A stretch of 64,000 nucleotides of DNA from Achatina immaculata (Eukaryota > Mollusca > Gastropoda > Stylommatophora > Achatinidae), in the NCBI GenBank assembly GCA_009760885.1, contig CM019700.1:1659905-1723904 (forward strand), read 5' to 3'. Of the stretch, positions 1 to 10,551 are shown piece by piece. The translations under genes and the position numbers were made by a program. A model generated the notes under the pieces. The model saw only the letters and a program-made list of their open reading frames with translations, did not search any database and had not been told where the DNA came from. The stretch's first letter is position 1. Each line of letters starts with the position of its first letter.

Positions 1-1210
1 TTCCCTTAGGGAAGCTTTCAAATTTTGACAATCTAAGAGGAGTGGGCATCTCTGAGTCACCAGGGATCTGCAATTTGTTGATTTATAATCCCTTCATGAA
101 GCTGACGACACTGCTTGAATGTTTAAGTCCACAATTTATGATGTAAATGGTACCTGCTGTACAATTCTTTTACAGAGTTGAGTCGTGTTCCAGAGACTAA
201 TTTCTTAACTACAGGAGATATCTAAGGTTTCCGCTGCTTCTTGTCCATTTCTTGGGTGAAAGAATATATATTCTGTGCAAATTTGTGCCTGACATCATTT
301 ATAAGACACACAGTTTTACTACAATTTAATAGGTCTAGATGTACTTGGGGTACATTCAGGAACAGTAGTCGAGTCATAGGACATGTCCTTATGCCTCCGA
401 AATCACAATAAATACTGAAATTTCTCTGGTAAACATCTATTTCGCTCGGTTGTTAGCCATGCCTTAGATTAAACTATGAAAGGTCACCAGACATGTGCAG
501 ATAAATTGTGTACAATAAAAAGTTTTACAACAGTTTTACGTTGCAATGAAACAAAATTGCTATAATGAACATGGCAGTCACTAGACTAACAGGAAGTTAT
601 CACAATAACGACTATGGCAGTCGAGTTAAGATCTGAAGTAAAGCATTAAATGATAAGAAGAGTGGACAATGGTGATGTTTAATTCACTTCCCAGTATGCT
701 ATGATGGCTTTTTAAAATTACAGCCAGATTATGGTGGTCCCCCCCCCCCACCCAAGTCTTAGTGGCTTCCTTTTTTTCCACTTCCCACAGCAGACATAAG
801 AAGGAGAAATTCTCAGCAAATTTCACCTTTCGAAGAATAGTATTAATCCCCACCTCCACCCCATTAGCCTGCTACCAAACAAGAGAAACGCTTAGTTTTC
901 ATCAGCCTGACCGGTCCTCACTGTGGTGGAGCCCAGAGAGAAACCTGACTTTGCAGTTTTTTTTGGCCACACAGCCACACAGGTACTAACTCAAAGTCCA
1001 TATCATGTAGATCCTGATCACATGGAAAGCCGCAACAACCCCACCATTACACCACCTCATTGTGCACAGAAGCAGCTGCTCAGTCCATATAGCAATTACT
1101 AAAACAGCTAACAGAAAACTGAGAATACGCAGAAGAAACAGTTGCCCCTACCATGCCCTTGGCAACTGGAGCAAGAAACAATGCCAATTTTGGTTCACAT
1201 ACTTCCAAAT
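1..1210. other. Unannotated AT-rich sequence
   Basis: No coding region, RNA gene or recognisable transposon end was found. The open frames here are short, lack domain-like composition and do not line up with splice signals. There is a 10-C run near 741. The stretch ends at the target-site duplication of element S. Confidence 0.5.
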
Positions 1211-1449
1211 CTTTCATCTCTTCTTCTTCTTCTTCTTCGTTCACTTCTACCACCAAAAACCGCACTGTGAACCTACTGAATTCACGCATGTGGTCCTCGT
1301 TAGGTCCCGTGGTCCCCTGTGTGGTCCAAAATAGACCACACGAGTTCCACGAAAGGACGACAAGGGGTTCAGAGTATCACAGTGCTTTAGCCTGTATTCT
1401 TGGTGGGTCTCTGAAGCGGGATTGCGTGACACCGTGGTTTTCATTGCAC

Positions 1450-1735
1450 CAGTTTGGTCTAGGGTTGGACTTTCTCACCGGAAGACCTCGACGTGTTTGG
1501 AATATCAGTGCATCCCCGCTGGGTGAGAGGCGTTAGCCCACCCAGGCCAGAGTTGGACTTTCTCACGGAAAACCTCGACGTGTTTTGAGATACCCGTGTA
1601 TCACCGCCGGGTGAGAGGTGGTTGCCCATCCAGTCCAGGGTTGGACTTTCTCACCGGAAAACCTCAGCGTGATTAGGATACGCAGACATCCCCGCCGGGT
1701 GAGAGGTGGTTGCCTATCTAGACTTCCCTGGTCCA
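1450..1735. repeat. Tandem repeat A inside element S copy 1, about 90-bp unit, 3 copies
   Basis: Successive units carry GACTTTCTCACCGGAAAACC, then a variable segment naming GTGTTT...GATAC, then CCCCGCCGGGTGAGAGGTGG. The same units recur in copy 2 at 4050-4300, so the array was part of the mobilised element and is not local slippage. Confidence 0.8.
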
Positions 1736-1844
1736 GTGTCTCCGACTTCAGCATTTTGCGGTCGTGGCCGCTACCCTTCCTGGTTGTGACCAGGATGGAG
1801 CTTTTGTCCAGGAGGACGAATCCTCGCCACTAGTGACTTCTACC

Positions 1845-2535
1845 CCTGGGTTGAGCCGGTTTAGGCATTTCCCAGTATGGGCGTGTTTGGGACGGGACCG
1901 ACCTCTAGGGCAGAGGTACTGTGACATTCATAGCCTTCAAGATTCACCCCTGGTATGAGCCGGTTTAGGCAAAATTCACCAGTATGGGTGTTTATCAGGC
2001 GTTACCGACCTCTAGAGCGGAGGTGGCATGACATGTCTAGCCATCGAGTTCGACCCCTGGTGTGTGCCGGTTTAGGCATATTTCACCAGTGTAGGTGTAT
2101 TTCGGACGTAGGCGGCCTCTAGAGCAGAGGTGCCGTGGTATAGCTCTCGTAGCGATACTACTGGACATACCAGGTTAAACTTCACTTTCCACCACCTTTT
2201 CCCATCGGCGCCGCACAGCAACCTTTATTTCCGCATTTACTTCCTTAACCGGGAGGAGCTTCACTCCACGCGCGGCATTTGAAGAGTCTCGCCAGCAGTG
2301 TCTTAACCTCTGGGACAAGCCGGTTCATGCATTTCACCCGATATGACTGCACTCAGGACGTGGCCGACCTCCAGACCAGAGGTGCCGTGATTTGACTGTT
2401 TGCTTCGCTTTATTCTTTCAACCACCTTTTCCGCAGTGATGCTGCGCGGCAACCTCATTTGCAAATTTCTTCATTGGCCGGGAAGAGCACCGCTCCACGC
2501 ACGGCAGCTGAAGATCTCGCCAACAGCGGCAGATG
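1845..2535. repeat. Tandem repeats B (~106 bp, 4 units) and C (~115 bp, 2 units) inside element S copy 1
   Basis: B units begin near 1845, 1947, 2055 and 2308 with CCCCTGG/CCTCTGG followed by GCCGGTTTAGGCA-like sequence, and end with a short palindrome of the form GACCTCTAGAGCAGAGGT. C units follow the third and fourth B units, giving an alternating B-C-B-C order. Copy 2 of element S lacks this whole block. Confidence 0.75.
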
Positions 2536-2710
2536 AGCTACCAAACGTGACACTCATCTACCCTAAGTAACTGGTTTTCAGGCGCCAGATATTCGCCCTC
2601 GCCCCTTCTCCTGTCAGTTTAAACAGTTCTGCCACGGGAAGGCCAGGAGCTGGACTTGACTGCCAGAGGCTGTTTGTGGCGCGTTTGCAGTCCTTAGAAC
2701 CTTTCATCTC

Positions 2711-3479
2711 TAAAACAGTCACCTTATCTTCAGGGACATCTATAAAATGTCTTTAAAAAAAAAAATTAAATTAAAATCACCTCCTCCCCAAGATCATACA
2801 CCACAACATCATCTACAGGACTAGATCTTCACTTACGGAGGCAACAAAAAAATGAAGAACTCATGAGGTCTGAAGAAGTCTGGAAGATCCTTGGAGACAC
2901 CAGAAAAGCTGTAACAAAAAAAAAAAAAACAGATATAGTTTAAACTATGAGAGATTTCTAGAAAGTATTCAGTGACACCATAAAGTTACATTACTCCAAC
3001 GGAGCTTAAATTCCACTCTGACAAACAGAAAAAAAAATATGTGGTAACAGCGAGAAAAAAAAAATCCTCAAAGGATGTGAAGTAATAAACAAACTTGCTG
3101 ATATTTTTAGCATTTAACTGCTTCCGGTTTTAGTTTCATATCCTGGCTACCACTGATACTGTTCAACTCCTGCTAGCAACTGTAAAATCTGGACTTCCTC
3201 TTGTCCATATATTACAGATATTTATACAGAGATATTACAGATATTTACACAAGAGTCTTCAGACAATTAATCATGAGAGCCAGGCTTCACATGATGCCCA
3301 CAGGCCCAAGGATCTGACATCTGGGTTATATTGTGTGCTACCTTCTTCTTCTAGTAGAATTATGGAAGGAAGGAAGGAAGGAAGGAAGGTCTTCAAAACC
3401 TATTTTATCTCATCTTTATTCTATCAAACTGAACTATACATAACACAACAGATACAGTCTCTGCAAAAATTAAATAATC
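2711..3479. other. Unannotated AT-rich spacer with poly-A runs and a GGAA microsatellite
   Basis: No gene is seen. It contains several A runs (2754-2764, 2916-2928, 3031-3063), a short direct repeat around 3215-3255 (TACAGATATTTATACA-like) and (GGAA)n at about 3364-3389. Confidence 0.5.
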
Positions 3480-4965
3480 TAAAACTGAAGCAAGTAAACA
3501 ATAAAACTGAAATAATCCAGTGCTGAAATCAGCATATAATACAAGTGAGTAGCAACAAAAGTAAAGTAATCCAAAAACTTAAATGAACAAACAATAAAAG
3601 TAAAACAATCCAAAAACTTAAATGAACAAAAAATAAAAATAAAATAATATAAAACCTTAAATGAACAAACAATAAAAGTAAATTAGTCTAAAAATTTAAA
3701 TGAGTAAACAATAAAAGTAAAATAATTCACAACTTAAATGAACAAACAATAAAAGTAAAGCAATCTAAAAACTTAAATGGACAAAGAATAAAAGTAAAAC
3801 AATTCAAAAACTTAAATGAACTCTTCTTCTTCTTCTTCGTTTGCTCCTACCACCAAGACCACCCCGTGAACCTTCTGAATTTACTCCTGTGGTCCTCAAT
3901 AGGTCCCGTGGTCCCCGAAAGGACCATACGAGATCCATGAGAGGACCACAAGAGGTTCAGAGTATCTCAGGGCTTGAGCCTGTATTCTTGGTGGGTCTCA
4001 GAAGTGAGAATGTGTGACACCATGGTTTTCGTTGCACCAGTTTAATCTAGAGTTAGACTTTCTCACCGGAAAACATCAACATGTTTTGGATATCAGTGTA
4101 TCCCTGCCGGGTGAGAGGTGGTTGCCCATCCAGCCTAGAACTGGACCTTCTCACCAGAAAACATCGACGTGTTTTGGGATACCCGTGTATCCCCGCCAGG
4201 TGAGAGGTGGTTGTCCATTCAGTCCAGTGTTGGACTTTCTCACCACAAAACCTCAGCATGATTAGGATACGCATACATCCCACTGGGTGAGAGATGGTTG
4301 CCTATCTAGACTGCACTGGTCTAGTGTCTCCGACATTGTCAGAGGCAATTTGAGACGCATGCCTTGGAGAAATTTCATGGAGTGGATAGTGTTTCCCCCA
4401 CCCCATCTCCAGCTATAACAGTCCTTAGAACCACTTAAATGAACAAACAATAAAAGTAAAATAATCCAAAAACTTAAATGAGTAAACAATAAAAGTAAAA
4501 TAATCTAAAAATGTAAACAAGTGAACAATAAAAGTAAAATAATCTAAAAACTTAAACAAGTGAACGATAAAAGTAAAATAATCTAAAAACTTAAACGTGT
4601 GAACAATAAAAGTAAAATAATCTAAAAACTTAAACAAGTGAACGATAAAAGTAAAATAATCTAAAAACTTAAATGAACAAACAATAAAAGTAAAATAATC
4701 TAAAAACTGAAATGAATAAACAATAACAGTAAAATAATCTAAAAACTTAAATGAACAAAAGTAAAATGACCCAAAAACTTAAATGAACAAACAATAATAG
4801 GTAAAATAATCCAAAAACTTAAATGAGTAAACAATAAAATAATTTCAAAAAATCTAAATGTGCAAACAATAATCTAATGAGTAAACAGTAAAAGTGAAAT
4901 AATCTAAAAGTCAAATGATTAAATAATGAGAAACTAAAAAAAAGGAAAAATAATCTAGAACTAAT
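3480..4965. repeat. AT-rich minisatellite, ~39-bp unit, split by element S copy 2
   Basis: The unit reads approximately AAACTTAAATGAACAAAC followed by AATAAAAGTAAAATAATCTAA and repeats many times with small variants. The two halves, 3480-3821 and 4433-4965, were one array before insertion of element S copy 2. The repeated peptide on the minus strand (KFLDYFTFIV) is a by-product of the 39-bp period, not a gene. Confidence 0.85.
3822..4432 (-). mobile_element. Element S, copy 2: complete short form (611 bp)
   Basis: It is flanked by a perfect 12-bp direct repeat ACTTAAATGAAC (3810-3821 and 4433-4444) made from the host minisatellite. Both ends match copy 1: minus-strand start GGTTCTAAGGACTG and minus-strand end AAACGAAGAAGAAG. 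It carries the ~190-bp 3' domain and the A repeats, then diverges from copy 1 after GTCTCCGAC and rejoins near its 5' end; the B/C block is absent. The short and long forms were therefore separately competent for insertion. Confidence 0.85.
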
Positions 4966-4977
4966 ACTTACTGAATT

Positions 4978-5103
4978 ATGGCTCCGAAAACAGTTCCAAG
5001 AATAATGAGAATGCTGAAAGTTTGCAAAAAAAAAAAAAAAAGATTTTTTTTTAAAAAGAAACATTTCCCAATCATGCAGTACCAACTTGAACAGTATCTA
5101 CAT
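4978..5103. other. Spacer between minisatellite and hAT element
   Basis: A short AT-rich segment with a 15-A run at about 5027-5041. It ends in ATCTACAT, the left flank of the hAT-type element. No gene. Confidence 0.4.
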
Positions 5104-5224
5104 CACTGTTTCCCAACCTGGGATCCACAGAGCATCATATGGGGGCCTTTGTGGCAAGTGTGAATTATGTACAATGCTAAAAAAAAAAAAGTGTTAAAGC
5201 CTTTAATTTTAGTTCCCAACCTGG

Positions 5225-5572
5225 GATCCATGAAGGTCATACGGGAGTCCTTATGGCAAGTGTAGATTATACGTAGAATACTAGAAATATGCAAGTGGGT
5301 GGGGGTGTCCTTTTGGCAAGTGTAGATTATATGAAGAATACTAGAAATATGCGAGTGGGTGGTGTCCTTATGGCAAGTGTAGATTATATGAAGAATACTA
5401 GAAATATATGAGTGGGTGGTGTCCTTATGGCAAGTGTAGATTATATGTAGAATACTAGAAATATGCGAGTGGGTGGGGGGGGGGGTGTCCTTATGGCAAG
5501 TGTAGATTATATGTAGAACACTAGACATATGCAAGAGGGTGGGGGGTGTCCTTATGGCAAGTGTAGATTAAG
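5225..5572. repeat. Minisatellite, ~55-65-bp unit, about 6 copies
   Basis: Each unit contains TCCTTATGGCAAGTGTAGAT, then TATATGAAGAATACTAGAAA, then TATGCGAGTGGGTGG with a variable G run. The copies give a periodic minus-strand peptide (SSILHIIYTCHKD) that is not a gene. The array lies inside the hAT-type element, and its first unit overlaps the element's subterminal CCTGGGATCCA sequence. Confidence 0.85.
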
Positions 5573-5640
5573 GAGAAATTAGAAGTGAAATACATGAAAG
5601 CCCTTAAATGGAGTAGCATACAGGGGTCATGGATGAACTA

Positions 5641-6395
5641 CAAGGGTCATATTGAAAGTCATGTGCGAATTTTTAAAAAATCAGAATTTATAGAGAAAAT
5701 ATAAATGTATCATCTTAAACTGCATCTTTTTCTTCACTTTTCAACATAATCTCCATTTCTCTGCACACGTTTTTCCCAATGCCCTGCAAGTTTGAAAATA
5801 CCCTCCCAGTTGAATTCCGTTCCAGCTGACTGACAGCACAGATGTACTGTTTTCTGGACATTCTCTCCTGTGGGACCCAGTGAGCACAAACTTTTCTATG
5901 ACTTAGGGTTTTAATCATTTCCTGTACTGCATTATGTCCTACTCCAAGATTTACAGCGATTTCAGATACTATTACACGTCTGTCTTCTTTAATGATGTCG
6001 TCAACCCTTTCCACGTTGTACTCAGTGGAGGCAGTTCGAGGGTGACTGCTGCGAGGCATATCTTGGAAGCTTGTGTTTCCATCTTTGAAATGTTTCACCC
6101 ACTTCCTAACACTGCTAGCACCCATACACACATCTCCTTGAGCAAGTTGAAGACTTTGGTGAATTTCAGCAGCGGGGATTTCTTCTTTAATGAGGAACTC
6201 AATAACAGCATGTTGACGAAATGAAACTTCAGCACCTTCCATTTTGTTTATGCTCCACGTGACACTTGATGGTGATGTCATGGAATATCTACATGAAGTG
6301 CAAAGGATGCAGGTTAAGATGATACATTTATATTTTCTTATCTATAAATTCTGATTTTTTAAAAAACTTTTGCTCACAGCTTTCAGTATGACACT
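5641..6395 (-). mobile_element. Internally deleted mariner-like element with ~80-bp terminal inverted repeats
   Basis: The left arm (5641-5730) and the reverse complement of the right arm (6305-6395) match almost throughout: GTCATAYTGAAAG, then TTTTTAAAAAATCAGAATTT, then GAAAATATAAATGTATCATC, then TTAAMCTGCATC. The enclosed frame encodes only the DNA-binding part of a mariner transposase. The element is about 750 bp, roughly half the length of an intact mariner. Confidence 0.8.
5715..6281 (-). pseudogene. Mariner-like transposase, HTH half only (GVQW3/FLJ37770-type)
   Basis: The 188-residue frame starts just inside the right inverted repeat. Residues ~20-80 form a first helix-turn-helix of the SETMAR/Mos1 type (FRQHAVIEFLIKEE, SVRKWVKHFKDG), followed by a linker with PRSSHPRTAST and a second HTH (EIAVNLGVGHNAVQEMIK, residues ~100-135). 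After CAHWVPQERM, where the DD[34]D catalytic core should start, the sequence jumps to the extreme C-terminus; that C-terminus (HWEKRV..NGDYVEK) is in another frame. The catalytic domain is therefore deleted and the tail is frameshifted. Such HTH-only proteins are annotated as GVQW3-like in many animals. It could act as a DNA-binding repressor of related elements, but expression is unknown. Confidence 0.75.
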
Positions 6396-6459
6396 CATAC
6401 TCTGATCTTCAGGGAGTCTTGATCCTGGAAAAAAACATTGGGAAATCACTGCTCTACAC

Positions 6460-8790
6460 ATATTACATTTATTTTTTAAATGTATATTATTTCCTTCTTC
6501 TTTACATTTCCACTTCTTTGTTCTGCAACTTCTGCTTTCTCAAGAAGATGAAACAATCTTTTCCTTGTTAAGCACTAATAGGGTTAAAGAAGCCCTATGT
6601 CATGTCAATGATGAATAAACTGTGGATTAGATGTTAGCGGCCACATTCTTCTTTCACCTGTGTCATGCTAAAGCAGCATCTTCCATCACATGTTGACACA
6701 CTACCAGAAAATGGATCTGTTAAATTAAAAATAATCTTTGCATCATCTGGGTTCTATTTACTGTTTTATTTTTTAATGAGGCATCCATGGTGTTCACAGG
6801 TTGGGAAGGAGATCTACAGCTGTTCTCAGGCAGGAAAAGTATGGGGTGGGGGGGGGGGGTCCACAGCCGAAATAAAAGGTTAAGAGCCACTGTACCAGAG
6901 GATGGTATAGTTCATGTTATGCCTGTATGTTTTTCCCTTCAAAAGTGCACAAAATACACCTTCATATAGACCTGTCTATGTAAACCATTTCTGTTTATTT
7001 CTCAATGCTTCCTCTCCTATTTCTGAATGTTTTGTCTCTCCCAATAGTTTCTTTTATCCTCCTTCCTCCTTCTATTTTGTTTCAGTTATACCTGCCTGCA
7101 GTTTTTTTTTTCTTCTACCTGCCAGCAAATCTTCTGCTATTCTGGCTGCAGCTCTTTCGTTATATATGTCTGCAGCTGTTTTGTTCTGCCTGCCTGCAGT
7201 TCTTTTGTTATATCTGCCTGCAGTTTTTTTTTTGTTCTACCTGCCTGCAGTTCTTTTGTTATCTTCTTTACATTTCCTGCAGTTTTATATCTGTCTGTAG
7301 TTCTTTTACAGCAGTGCCTGTATCGAGATGCTGCAAATGACAAGGTCAACCAATCAGAGATGACCAAGATTTTCTACATTTACTCTGATGTCCTTACACT
7401 GTGTCCATGACATAAATTGGTCAGGTTCAATATGTTCCTCATGGAATCTGCACAGAAGCCCAACTGTTAGATCTATTCGAAGAATGGGAAAATGAATGAA
7501 CTTATTTTCAAAGAATGAAGAACTGGGAATTCACCCCATCCTACACTGTTGACTCTTGCACAACATGTGTTTGAAATGCATAGGTCCACTTACATGTAGA
7601 TTTTTTTCAATAAATGTAATGTAACCATTTTTATTGAGATTTGTGACAATTTGAAACGGCAAAAAAAAACAAACCTACAGATGAACTACATAATCTAGAA
7701 ATACTGAAAATAAAATTAAGAAATACTCTGCTGTAGAGTCAGAACCAAGCTGCCTCTCTGTATGCCGTAAAAATTTTACAACAATTCATTCATTCATTCA
7801 CATGCTGGCTAGGTTACTCTATGGCAATCATTCTGATTACACTAGGCTAACACAAAACAATCACACCGCTTCTTTGTTATCAATGCATGAATAATTTTGT
7901 TATCAATGAATGAATCATTAAATCTGTAAATAAATGTGTATTTCTTTTCCACACTATCTTTTCATATTTAATGTCTAGCGTTAATAATACATGTAATATC
8001 TATGGTGTTTTGTATCACATAAAACAATACTGATGTAAGTACTGACAGACATCTCCATTCATCTTGTATAAACAGGTGATGTGAACTTATGGTATTGATA
8101 AATACAGTGCAGTACTGAACATGTCTTTTTCTCTTCCTTATAATTTTCTTAATAATATTTTCTCTTCTCTAGCTTACTTTATTGTAAGATGACAGTATAT
8201 AACACATATAACATACAAAATATGTATTAATCAACTCCTTATGTTAACAGCAAGGCTTCCGTTCAATAGTAGGCTATTAGTAGTTAAGTTCTGGGAAGTC
8301 AAAATTTATGCGCATATTCAATCAGCACCTTAACCCTTGCACTGTTCACGAGTCAGCTGTACTTTGGTCTTCGTTAACTCTACCACAAGTACTCAACATT
8401 AGTCTGAGTACAAGTGGTTTGAGTTACGATCATTCTCTGTTTGTCTTTCCCTCATGTGCTTTGTGTTTACTCCCAAGGCTAACCATACAACACAAGCCCA
8501 TTGTTTCCCCACTTGCTAAAAAATTTATACACACAAGCATAAGCAATATTTAAGATGATAAAACATTTATGTTCAATCTCATGCTCATACAATCAACAAA
8601 TATATGGTAAACTACATATAATATAGATGTGAATGTACATATAACTCAATGCCTATTTTTGAGACTTTCACTGCAGTATTAGCTGCCAAAAACTAAGTTT
8701 CCCATTACAAAAAGACAATACAGAAACTATAGTTTTATTTCAGATCTCTTTGTGTCTTCATTTTTCTAAGTGTTTTGTAGTGTTATGCCA
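6460..8790. other. Non-coding stretch with a TGCCTGCAG minisatellite
   Basis: No host exon or transposase is recognised. It contains a 9-G run near 6847, the minisatellite listed separately and AT-rich sequence with many TATA/ATTTA tracts. Open frames at 6665-7340 arise from the pyrimidine-rich minisatellite. Confidence 0.45.
7085..7300. repeat. Imperfect minisatellite, ~25-bp unit, about 7 copies
   Basis: Units of the form TGCCTGCAGTTCTTTTGTTA alternate with T-run variants (CTGCAGTTTTTTTTTGTTCTACC). CTGCAG (a PstI palindrome) recurs at regular spacing. Confidence 0.75.
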
Positions 8791-8794
8791 TGGA

Positions 8795-9015
8795 CATATG
8801 TCAGTCATGTGCTGAGAAGAAACAGTCAGAGAATCTCAAAATAGGCTATCAAGTGGAACACAACAGGCTGAAGAAAAAGAGGTCAACCATGTGAAACTCT
8901 AAAGAGGACACTGTTAAGAAAGGCCAGTTCAGTGGGCATAACATCCCTTGATGAGGTTGAAAAGCTTGCCAAAAACAGGAAGACTTGGTTTAACAGCACA
9001 GGAAGGATGTAAGAT
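8795..9015 (+). mobile_element. LINE-C fragment (copy C4), 3' end
   Basis: It matches the C-terminal coding segment and tail of LINE-C: GAGAAGAAACAGTCAGAGAA, CTATCAAGTGGAACACAACA, GAGGACACTGTTAAGAAAGG and the 3' end CAGGAAGGATGTAAGATATG. It is 5'-truncated and carries frame-breaking changes compared with the copy at 10181. Confidence 0.8.
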
Positions 9016-9798
9016 ATGTTATACCACTGATGCATATAAGGGATATGGTGCTAGTACCCAAATTTAACCTGAATTCATACATAAAGTTATTATGATGAGT
9101 ATCATGCTTGTTTATGTTTCCTTCCTTAGCTTCAGGAGACAGATGTCCATTTCTGCCGCTGAGGTGACTGGGACACCTCCAGCCAGAACTGAATCACCGA
9201 TCTCCGGGTTGAGAGACAAGTGCATTAACTAGTTCACTCCTCTGACATCTTAGACAATGAGCAGATATGACATATCAGTGCATCATAATGAAGACCTGGG
9301 TGCTTGAGTGATGAAGCTGTCAGTGTCCTAGTCTGTCATGGCAAGGGTCAGTGGCTGAATCTGGCCAGAGGTGCCTATCACCAGCTACAGAAACAGGTAC
9401 CTGGCTTCTTCTTGAGACTGAGAAGAAAAGGCAGCTAGGCATGGTGCTGACAACATTACCCTTTAGTGTGCCAAAAGGTCATGGAAAATATGGACAATAA
9501 CACTATATCCCCAAGGTGCCTTCATGGCAGATTATGGCTATCTTTACTTATAATGAAAACATTTTTTTTTTCCAACATGCATTCAGAACTTCTCAATTTA
9601 TCTTCTGACAACTTACCATGATTCTGGTATTTTGCTGGACAAGAAATTTGCATGATGATAACCTGCAAGTTAAAATGTGATACAGTTGTTGGAATATATG
9701 GAAAACCATACATTTTCATCTTATATCACAATAAATTGCTAGTGGTGGTTGGTGCGTGTTAAATGATAAAAATGCAAACAAGAAGTAACCCAACAAGA
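9016..9798. other. Unannotated spacer
   Basis: No gene, no inverted or tandem repeat of note. A short AAAAAAATGTTTTC-type frame on the minus strand at 9522-9719 has no recognisable domain. Confidence 0.4.
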
Positions 9799-10084
9799 TT
9801 CATTCATTCATTTGCATGTCCCTTGCGGAACTTTGCCTCCTTAACAGCTCTTCTGTAGGCATCTTGGTTCTGAGCTAGATGGCTTGCTGCTGATGCATCC
9901 ATTTGCAGATCGTCAATGATGTCTTGCAGCCATCTTCGCCTTGGTCTTCCTCTCATTCTTTTTCCCATTACGTACCCTTCCAAGACGGTTTTCTCTAGAT
10001 TATCATGACATTTAATGTGTCCAAAATATTTCAGTTTTCTGTCTTTAATCCTCTTTACTAGCCAGCCTTCTTCAATATTAAGTT

Positions 10085-10180
10085 CTTGTAGTATGGATAT
10101 ATACGTAGTATGGATATATATATATATGTAGTATGGATATATATATAGTATGGATATATACGTAGTATGGATATATATAT
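10085..10180. repeat. Amplified target-site repeat, unit GTATGGATATAT(A)n, 5 copies
   Basis: AGTATGGATATAT flanks the LINE-C insertion on the right (10551 on) once and on the left five times with TA/ACG variants. Unoccupied LINE-A copies have this word once. The left target duplication has thus expanded into a short tandem array. Confidence 0.75.
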
Positions 10181-10551
10181 ATATAAATGCCTAAGGAAAA
10201 TACTCGGCATCAAGTGGAATGAATTCAAGAACAACGCAGAGATAAGACAGATGACTGAACAACAACCAGTCTCATGGGTGATCAGGAAAAGGAGATGGAC
10301 ATACGTTGGTCACTTGATGAGAAGAAATGATCAGAGAATCCCAAAAGAAGCTATCAAGTGGAACACAACAGGCCGAAGAAAAAGAGGCAGACCGCGTGAA
10401 ACTCTGAAGAGGACATTATTAAGAGAGGCCAAATTAACAGGCGTAAAATCCTTTGATGAGGTTGAAAGACTCGCCGAAGACAGGAAAAATTGGCGAACTG
10501 CTTTGCGAGCCCTGTGTGACGTTTAACGGCACGGGAAGGATATAAGATAAG
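10181..10551 (+). mobile_element. LINE-C copy C1, 3' fragment inserted in LINE-A
   Basis: It encodes an uninterrupted C-terminal segment of a LINE ORF2 (10167-10526): LRKILGIKWNEFKNN, VSWVIRKRRWTYVGHLMRR, GRRKRGRPRETLKR and a final VERLAEDRKNWRTALRALC before the stop. The 3' UTR is very short (GGCACGGGAAGGATATAAGA). No reverse transcriptase domain is included. The left flank is the expanded target repeat. Confidence 0.85.

Larger units (their letters stand above)
1221..2700 (-). mobile_element. Element S, copy 1: complete non-autonomous retroelement (1,480 bp)
   Basis: The 10-bp direct repeat CTTTCATCTC flanks it exactly (1211-1220 and 2701-2710), so this is an intact insertion. Read on the minus strand it starts GTTCTAAGGACTG and ends GAACGAAGAAGAAG plus further GAA units. 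Three kinds of internal tandem repeat are visible on the plus strand: unit A of about 90 bp (1450-1730, containing CTCACCGGAAAACCTC and GGGTGAGAGGTGGTTGCC), unit B of about 106 bp (1845-2400, containing GAGCCGGTTTAGGCA and GACCTCTAGAGCAGAGGT), and unit C of about 115 bp (2190-2300 and 2420-2535, containing CCACCTTTTCC and CACGCGCGGCA). No reverse transcriptase or other long protein frame is present. The 3' tail matches that of the I-clade LINE at 50410, which suggests mobilisation by that enzyme. It could instead be a 5'-region-rich deletion derivative of a LINE not seen complete here. Confidence 0.8.
5104..6451. mobile_element. hAT-type non-autonomous element (carries a minisatellite and a nested mariner derivative)
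   Basis: The left end reads CACTGTTTCCCAACCTGGGA. The right end, reverse-complemented, reads CAGTGATTTCCCAATG and continues to a CCAGGATCA motif, so the ends are imperfect inverted repeats of the CAGTGTTTCCCAAC type seen in hAT MITEs and again at 18023 and 22570. The flanks ATCTACAT and CTCTACAC agree at 6 of 8 positions, compatible with an 8-bp hAT target duplication (nTCTACAn). No hAT transposase is encoded. The interior is occupied by the 58-bp minisatellite and the mariner derivative. Confidence 0.6.

Noticed and set aside
4425..5534. Periodic peptides on the minus strand (KFLDYFTFIV and SSILHIIYTCHKD)
   Set aside because: They arise from 39-bp and ~57-bp minisatellite periods; no start context, conserved domain or splice signals.
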